DNA from: Balneolaceae bacterium
GTDB taxonomy: Bacteria; Bacteroidota; Rhodothermia; Balneolales; Balneolaceae
DNA: 5,904 nt
Assembly (NCBI GenBank): GCA_007134665.1
Contig: SLKH01000058.1
Location: 1-5,904, forward strand
Direction of reading: 5' to 3'
Program-made: the position numbers and the translations under genes
The notes under the pieces: model-generated
What the model saw: the letters and a program-made list of their open reading frames with translations, nothing else
Told to the model about the DNA's origin: nothing
The model's database searches: none
Part shown: positions 1 to 3,470 of the stretch, piece by piece
Layout of the letters: every line of letters starts with the position of its first letter
Numbering within the stretch: position 1 is the stretch's first letter

Positions 1-1418
1 CTCTGAAGCTCATCGAGGTAGGTAAATACTCTTCTCCAGTCGCCCTGCTGGCCATGAGTCTCGGCCAATTGCAAAGCGAGTCCCATATTATTATTCAAAC
101 TCCGTACCAGGTCAGCCCTGGCATTGGTTACAGCCCGGTCAAGTTCTTCCTGCGTAATATCACCATCTTTCGTCTTTTGAATCTCCTCCTCGATGGTTGA
201 TTCGATCATGTCGAGATCGACCCCCTGATTCGGAACGGCAAAGGTAATAAACATGGACGGGTATTTAGTACCCGGAAATCCATTGAAAGCCTGTACATTT
301 AAGGCGAGTTGTTCGTCCTGTACCATTCGCCGATAGAGGCGTGAAGTACGGCCCTCCGAGATGATTGAACCAAGTAGCTGCAGTGCCGGCCAGTCTTCAT
401 GCATCTGATGAACTGTATGATAACCGGCTATAAAAAATGGCTGGCTGTCGTCTTCAATCACGAACCGTCGTTCCCCCCGCTGTTCCGGTTCAACAGTTCT
501 CACTTCCGGAGCAGGTTCCCCGGCGGGAATATCACCAAAATAGATTTCTGCGAACTCTTTCATCTGCACGGGATCTACATCTCCTGCAATCGCAATCGTA
601 AAGGAACTTGGTGAATAATATGTTTCATAAAACCGGCGGGTATCTTCAATCGTTGTTGTGGTGATATCAGAAGGCCAGCCGATGACCGGATTTCTGTACG
701 GGTGTGCAGAAAAGGCTACACTAATGAACTCCTCAACCAGCCGGCCGACCGGATTGGAATCGGTGCGCATTCTCCTTTCCTCCATAATCACCTCTTTTTC
801 TTCAAAAAATTCCCTGAAAACCGGGTTCTTAAATCGGTCGGACTCAAGGCTGAACCACAGTTCGGCTTTATTCTGAGGCAGGCTGTAGAAATAGCCGGTG
901 GCATCCGCACTCGTAAAGGCATTTAACCCGGTTGCACCCTCCCTGCTTACAATTTCATTAAATTCATTTGTGACAACATATTCTGCAGCAGCTTCCTTGT
1001 GCTTCTCGAACTCATCCCAATATTGTGCCATTTTCTCCTCATAAGGAACTGGTTGATATTTTTCTCTGACCCAGGCCCTGTAGGCGCGGTCCATGGCTTC
1101 AATATGTTTGCTCTCTTCCTTCCAGTTTGTTGTCCCGATATCCTTTGAACCTTTAAATACCATATGCTCAAAGATATGGGCAATCCCAGTATTGTTAACC
1201 GGCTCATTCGCACTTCCCACGTCTACAAATGTCACAAAACTTGCAACAGGTGCAATGTCACGCTCAATGATGATGAAATGCAAACCATTTTCAAGTGTAA
1301 ACTCTGTAACTCTCTCTTCAAATGCCTCAAGATTTTGTGCTTCTGAAACCCGGATCCCGGCCAAAAGTAGCAATAACAGCAACCCCCTGGCAGCAATGCA
1401 ATTGATTGACATTTTCAT
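1..1418 (-). CDS. Secreted M16 family zinc metallopeptidase, 5' part only (C-terminus beyond left edge)
   Basis: This is an insulinase/pitrilysin-type (M16) peptidase, a zinc enzyme that degrades peptides, here probably in the periplasm. I translated it as one open frame of 472 codons running off the window. Residues 1-27 look like a signal peptide: Lys2 and Arg11, seven leucines at 13-19, and a plausible cleavage after Ser-Glu-Ala27. The inverted zinc motif HIFEH lies at residues 81-85 (His81, catalytic Glu84, His85), and the third ligand is probably Glu214 in VIMEE. The gap between His85 and Glu214 is 128 residues, against about 75 in classic M16 members, because a charged helical insert occupies roughly residues 95-150. 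The second M16 domain starts near residue 258 (TRRFYETYYSP, then IAIAGDVDP, then SEGRTSRLYRR). An in-frame TAA at 1446-1448 limits the start to 1418 or 1412. AGGAAG at 1421-1426 is only 2 nt from ATG 1418 but 8 nt from ATG 1412, so the shorter start is a real alternative. The family call is firm; the substrate is unknown. Confidence 0.93.
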   Translation of the reverse strand, partial: MKMSINCIAARGLLLLLLLAGIRVSEAQNLEAFEERVTEFTLENGLHFIIIERDIAPVASFVTFVDVGSANEPVNNTGIAHIFEHMVFKGSKDIGTTNWKEESKHIEAMDRAYRAWVREKYQPVPYEEKMAQYWDEFEKHKEAAAEYVVTNEFNEIVSREGATGLNAFTSADATGYFYSLPQNKAELWFSLESDRFKNPVFREFFEEKEVIMEERRMRTDSNPVGRLVEEFISVAFSAHPYRNPVIGWPSDITTTTIEDTRRFYETYYSPSSFTIAIAGDVDPVQMKEFAEIYFGDIPAGEPAPEVRTVEPEQRGERRFVIEDDSQPFFIAGYHTVHQMHEDWPALQLLGSIISEGRTSRLYRRMVQDEQLALNVQAFNGFPGTKYPSMFITFAVPNQGVDLDMIESTIEEEIQKTKDGDITQEELDRAVTNARADLVRSLNNNMGLALQLAETHGQQGDWRRVFTYLDELQ

Positions 1419-1420
1419 GA

Positions 1421-1426
1421 CTTCCT
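1421..1426 (-). promoter_or_regulatory. Shine-Dalgarno sequence of the M16 peptidase gene
   Basis: The minus strand reads AGGAAG here. The spacer to the ATG at 1412-1410 is 8 nt, which is ideal. The spacer to the upstream in-frame ATG at 1418-1416 is 2 nt, or 4 nt if only AGGA pairs. The site therefore favours the shorter start, although the longer one places a lysine at residue 2 of the signal peptide. Confidence 0.5.
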
Positions 1427-1582
1427 GAATTGATTTCTGGATGAATTATTGACTCTGATACAAGGTGCCATACGGCAAATCCCTCTCAAAAGATTCAATT
1501 TCTATAATATTTATTAAAAATGCAGAAATATTCAAAGACTGTTTCATAAGGGATGTCAATACTGTCCAAAACGATTCCCGTA

Positions 1583-1600
1583 AAGTGAAATCAATCACTT
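1583..1600. promoter_or_regulatory. Inverted repeat, possible operator upstream of the peptidase gene
   Basis: AAGTGA and TCACTT form a perfect 6+6 dyad separated by AATCAA. The total size of 18 bp suits a dimeric helix-turn-helix regulator. It lies about 165 nt upstream of the peptidase start, just downstream of a minus-strand TTGACA at 1612-1607. The symmetry is seen directly; the operator role is inference, and a 6+6 match can arise by chance in AT-rich DNA. Confidence 0.25.
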
Positions 1601-1655
1601 GGTTATTGTCAAGATGACTATTAAAAAACAGGCCTCAGAACGCAATTATAATTAT

Positions 1656-1728
1656 TTTTTGTAAAAACTAATTCGTTTCAGACAGTCTTGAAGGGATCAA
1701 CCTGTTTTTGTAAAACCAGCTTCTTTCA
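1656..1728. repeat. Imperfect direct repeat sharing TTTTTGTAAAA
   Basis: The 11-mer TTTTTGTAAAA occurs at 1656-1666 and again at 1705-1715, 49 bp apart. The similarity continues more loosely (C, A, TTC, then TTTCA) to 1680 in the first copy and 1728 in the second. Each copy can also fold into a five-pair A/T stem around TGT, too weak to be a terminator. No function can be assigned. Confidence 0.35.
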
Positions 1729-1748
1729 ACTTATTCGCCAGCGATACA

Positions 1749-2174
1749 TCAAAATGTAAAATACCGAACCCCTGCCTGCCTCATGTATTCGGCAACTTCC
1801 GGCGGACTTGCCGCTGTCACACCATCAATCAGGTCAGTTTCAGTAAGGTCTCTATTTGGCAGAAAAATTCCACAGACTTCCACCTTTACTCCATTATTTA
1901 TCAATCCACTCAACAATTCATTTGGTGAACGATTTGCCGGCTGGAATACTTTGCTTTCATGACCTACCGTGGCCAAATATCCTCCTCCGCTGCATAATAA
2001 AACCCTGACTTGAACACCCTGGTTTAAAGATTGTGTAGCGAGGACCATCGCCATCATTTGCGTCTCCGGATCATCCGAAGTAACAACGACAAATAAATCA
2101 TTCTGCGTCTCCTGATTTTCAGCAAATACCTCACCGGCCAATAACATGAATGGAATTAATAATAATGTTTTCAT
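1749..2174 (-). CDS. Exported DsrE-like family protein (141 aa)
   Basis: This is a small single-domain protein of the DsrE/DsrF (YchN-like) fold, a family whose characterised members bind or relay sulfane sulfur on a cysteine. Residues 1-18 form a signal peptide (MKT, then a Leu/Ile/Phe-rich core, with cleavage after Val-Phe-Ala18), so it acts in the periplasm. The mature part follows the family pattern: FVVVTSDDPETQ at 28-39 (first strand and loop), a helix near 40-52, VRVLLCSGGG at 56-65 with Cys61, NELLSGLINNGVKVEVCGI at 85-103 with Cys101, then DLIDGVTAASPPEVAEYM and a final strand ending in Phe141. Ending at that strand is normal for the family, so the gene looks complete. Cys101 is at the usual position of the family's conserved cysteine. 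The start at 2174 is preceded by a weak purine run (GAGAG). It is divergent from the rhodanese gene. The fold is confident; substrate and partner are not known. Confidence 0.85.
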   Translation of the reverse strand: MKTLLLIPFMLLAGEVFAENQETQNDLFVVVTSDDPETQMMAMVLATQSLNQGVQVRVLLCSGGGYLATVGHESKVFQPANRSPNELLSGLINNGVKVEVCGIFLPNRDLTETDLIDGVTAASPPEVAEYMRQAGVRYFTF

Positions 2175-2210
2175 TTATCTACTCTCATTTATTTAACTGT
2201 TGTTTCCTGA

Positions 2211-2239
2211 ATAATAACAAAATCGACATTACATATCAA
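2211..2239 (-). promoter_or_regulatory. Predicted promoter of the DsrE-like gene
   Basis: On the minus strand, TTGATA (2239-2234) and TATTAT (2216-2211) each match the sigma70 consensus at five of six positions and are separated by exactly 17 nt. Transcription would begin near 2204, giving a leader of about 30 nt. If the host uses a Bacteroidota-type housekeeping sigma factor (TAnnTTTG box), this match would be less meaningful. Confidence 0.4.
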
Positions 2240-2260
2240 TACTTGTATTTACATATTAAT
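2229..2260. repeat. Paired 12-mer direct repeat, possible operator
   Basis: TTACATATCAAT (2229-2240) and TTACATATTAAT (2249-2260) differ at one base and start 20 bp apart, which is two helical turns. A weaker third copy may follow at 2262-2273 (8 of 12 matches). The first copy covers the predicted -35 box of the DsrE-like gene. In-phase direct repeats over a promoter are typical of regulator sites, but the region is very AT-rich. Confidence 0.35.
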
Positions 2261-2397
2261 ATTTCATATATTTATTCGGATGTAATTTTGTAGATTTCTT
2301 ACGTTAGCCATGATAATGAAAGCTGTGAAGTTTGTATCAAAAAGTATTCACTGGCACACCATTTTTGAATCCGGGTTCAGCATTGATCTTAATTAAT

Positions 2398-2440
2398 CTT
2401 CATGCGTCTTGGTGACTTCGTGCCCTCGTGGTAAAAAATT
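2398..2440. repeat. Degenerate CTTCGTG heptamer array ending in an A-run
   Basis: Four variants of one heptamer follow each other: CTTCATG (2398-2404), CTTGGTG (2408-2414), CTTCGTG (2416-2422) and CCTCGTG (2424-2430). Their starts are 10, 8 and 8 nt apart, and GT plus six A follow immediately. The array sits 38 nt before the rhodanese start in otherwise AT-rich DNA. From memory, similar strings ending in GTGGT-A-run occur between genes in many bacterial genomes as a dispersed element without known function; I could not check this here. Confidence 0.45.
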
Positions 2441-2468
2441 ATATGTATTAAACTGATTTACATCTTAA

Positions 2469-2864
2469 ATGAAAAAACTGATCATTCTTTTCGCGTTTAT
2501 CAGCCTGATAACAATTATTATGGTTGGTTTAAATTATGATTCACCAGAACCTGGCGAGCTCAGTCCTGACCAATTTATAACCATGTTTGAAAGTCATCCG
2601 GGTATAGTTATTGATGTACGAACACCTGAAGAATTTGAGGAAGGGCACCTGATGAGATCTGATTATAACTATAATTTCTTATCAGGGGAATTTGAAGAGA
2701 AGATGCAGGAATTAAATAAAAGTGAAACCTATTATTTGTACTGCAGAACCGGAAACAGAAGCGGACAGGCAATGGAAATCATGAAAGAAGCAGGGTTTGA
2801 AAATGTCTACAATATCGGTGGATTTGAAGATCTGGTCTCTATCGGCATTCCTGCCAATCAATAA
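2469..2864 (+). CDS. Rhodanese-like domain protein, membrane-anchored or exported (131 aa)
   Basis: This is a single rhodanese domain, the fold that carries sulfur as a persulfide on a loop cysteine. Residues 1-21 form a hydrophobic N-terminal segment (MKK, then Leu/Ile/Phe-rich) acting as signal peptide or anchor, so the domain should face the periplasm. Typical motifs follow: GIVIDVRTPEEFEEGH at 45-60, then YLYCRTGNRSG at 89-99 with the presumed catalytic Cys92 and the six-residue loop CRTGNR (92-97), then AGFENVYNIGGF at 108-119. The tryptophan that often follows the GG pair is absent (GGFEDLVSIGIP). The length is usual for a one-domain rhodanese. An in-frame TAA lies directly before the ATG (TAAATG), so the start is fixed; no Shine-Dalgarno sequence is visible. 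It probably forms an operon with the small gene 21 nt downstream and is divergent from the DsrE-like gene. The sulfur donor and acceptor are unknown. Confidence 0.9.
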   Translation: MKKLIILFAFISLITIIMVGLNYDSPEPGELSPDQFITMFESHPGIVIDVRTPEEFEEGHLMRSDYNYNFLSGEFEEKMQELNKSETYYLYCRTGNRSGQAMEIMKEAGFENVYNIGGFEDLVSIGIPANQ

Positions 2865-2885
2865 GCACTTCAGGTAAACAGTTTT

Positions 2886-3194
2886 ATGAAAGTACTATTC
2901 ATTCTATTCGTAATGATGGCTGCCCTCTCACCTTCTGAAAATGACAAACAAACGATTACAGGATTTCTGCAACTGTATGGCAGTGAACCTTTCCCACAAC
3001 TTGCCGTGGTAACCCGCGACAATGAAAGAATTTTTCTCGATCTGACTACTGAACAGTACGAAGAACTACAAAAAGACCGTAAGGAGTTTATTCGTATCAA
3101 GGGTAAAATCCACCAGAAAGAATTTCTTGGGAAACCTCATCTTTACATTACTCCATATTGCTGGAAGTGGATTGAAAAACCTGATGATTGGTAA
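2886..3194 (+). CDS. Small exported protein of unknown function (102 aa), possibly OB-fold-like
   Basis: I do not recognise a named family. Residues 1-15 are a hydrophobic export signal (MKVLFILFVMMAALS) with likely cleavage around residues 15-17, leaving a mature protein of about 85 residues. The rest alternates likely strands: TITGFLQLYG (23-32), QLAVVTRDNERIFLDL (38-53), a charged helix EQYEELQKDRKE (56-67), FIRIKGKI (68-75), then PHLYITPYCWKWIE (84-97), with a single Cys92 and an aromatic C-terminal end. A small five-strand barrel of OB type is a reasonable guess from this pattern, especially the IRIKGKI strand and the following GKPHLYI. An AGGT lies about 9 nt before the ATG. The gene starts 21 nt after the rhodanese stop on the same strand, so the two are probably co-transcribed and may act together in the periplasm. 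The antisense frames over this gene look like shadows. Confidence 0.75.
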   Translation: MKVLFILFVMMAALSPSENDKQTITGFLQLYGSEPFPQLAVVTRDNERIFLDLTTEQYEELQKDRKEFIRIKGKIHQKEFLGKPHLYITPYCWKWIEKPDDW

Positions 3195-3269
3195 AAAACA
3201 AACTCTCTGCTTTTTCACACTTAATTGATCTTTAATTACTGGATTATTAATAATTTACCAATTTCCGCA

Positions 3270-3301
3270 TTCAAACGGGTATCCTGAATACAGATTTTGA
3301 A
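3270..3301. other. Weak interrupted hairpin in the leader region of ppc
   Basis: TTCAAA (3270-3275) pairs with TTTGAA (3296-3301), and inside it GTAT (3279-3282) pairs with ATAC (3288-3291) around a five-base loop. A T-rich run (TTTGTTTTTCTT) follows at 3307-3318. It could be a weak terminator for the upstream operon, but the stem is short, AT-rich and interrupted, so I give it little weight. Confidence 0.2.
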
Positions 3302-3331
3302 CCTGCTTTGTTTTTCTTGCAGCATCTCCGG

Positions 3332-3337
3332 TTGACA
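3332..3337 (+). promoter_or_regulatory. Consensus -35 hexamer upstream of ppc (no clear -10)
   Basis: TTGACA matches the sigma70 -35 consensus exactly, 134 nt before the ppc start. No TATAAT-like hexamer follows at 16-18 nt, so this may be only half a promoter or a chance match. A 10-bp palindrome TGTTTAAACA (3344-3353) lies just downstream. Confidence 0.2.
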
Positions 3338-3376
3338 AATGTTTGTTTAAACAGAACTGACAGGGATTCAAAAAAA

Positions 3377-3388
3377 GAAAGCGCTTTC
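3377..3388. promoter_or_regulatory. Perfect palindrome GAAAGCGCTTTC, LacI-family-like operator upstream of ppc
   Basis: This 12-bp palindrome with a central CG in an AT-rich leader resembles operators of LacI/CcpA-type regulators (the cre consensus is WTGNAANCGNWWNCAW, and this site departs from it mainly at the second and last positions). It lies 82 nt upstream of the ppc start and 39 nt after the TTGACA at 3332-3337. A perfect palindrome without a loop is better explained as a protein site than as a terminator. The sequence is seen directly; the regulator is inference. Confidence 0.4.
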
Positions 3389-3470
3389 ACTTTTCTTACA
3401 TGATTTTGATTCAGAAAATATCTATCTACTGACTGAATTATTTGGTAACTCTTAATATCAAAAAGATTAT

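Larger units (their letters stand above)
1419..1748. other. Non-coding stretch between the DsrE-like gene and the M16 peptidase gene
   Basis: This 330-base AT-rich stretch holds no convincing gene on either strand. It serves as the 3' flank of the DsrE-like gene and the 5' leader of the peptidase gene, both on the minus strand. It contains a 6+6 dyad (1583-1600) and an imperfect direct repeat (1656-1728). Two exact TTGACA hexamers occur on the minus strand (1612-1607 and 1559-1554), but neither has a good TATAAT-like box 16-18 nt downstream. I found no GC-rich hairpin with a T-run that would serve as terminator for the DsrE-like gene, so read-through into the peptidase gene cannot be excluded. 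Confidence 0.6.

Noticed and set aside
399..1428. Several plus-strand frames of 60-111 residues opposite the peptidase gene, and a minus-strand frame at 947-1213.
   Set aside because: They overlap the M16 frame, whose zinc motif and domain order are unmistakable, and show no family features of their own.
2283..2290. TAATTTTG, matching the Bacteroidota -7 promoter box TAnnTTTG on the plus strand.
   Set aside because: No TTG box lies at the required distance upstream, and it is about 180 nt from the rhodanese start.
2310..2396. A 28-residue open frame between the divergent genes (ATG ATA ATG AAA start, ends Leu-Asn-stop).
   Set aside because: It has no ribosome binding site, no recognisable motif, and a length expected by chance; it also ends where the heptamer array begins.
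3243..3254. Perfect palindrome ATTATTAATAAT downstream of the small exported protein gene.
   Set aside because: It is made only of A and T in AT-rich DNA, so it is likely by chance and too weak to be a terminator.
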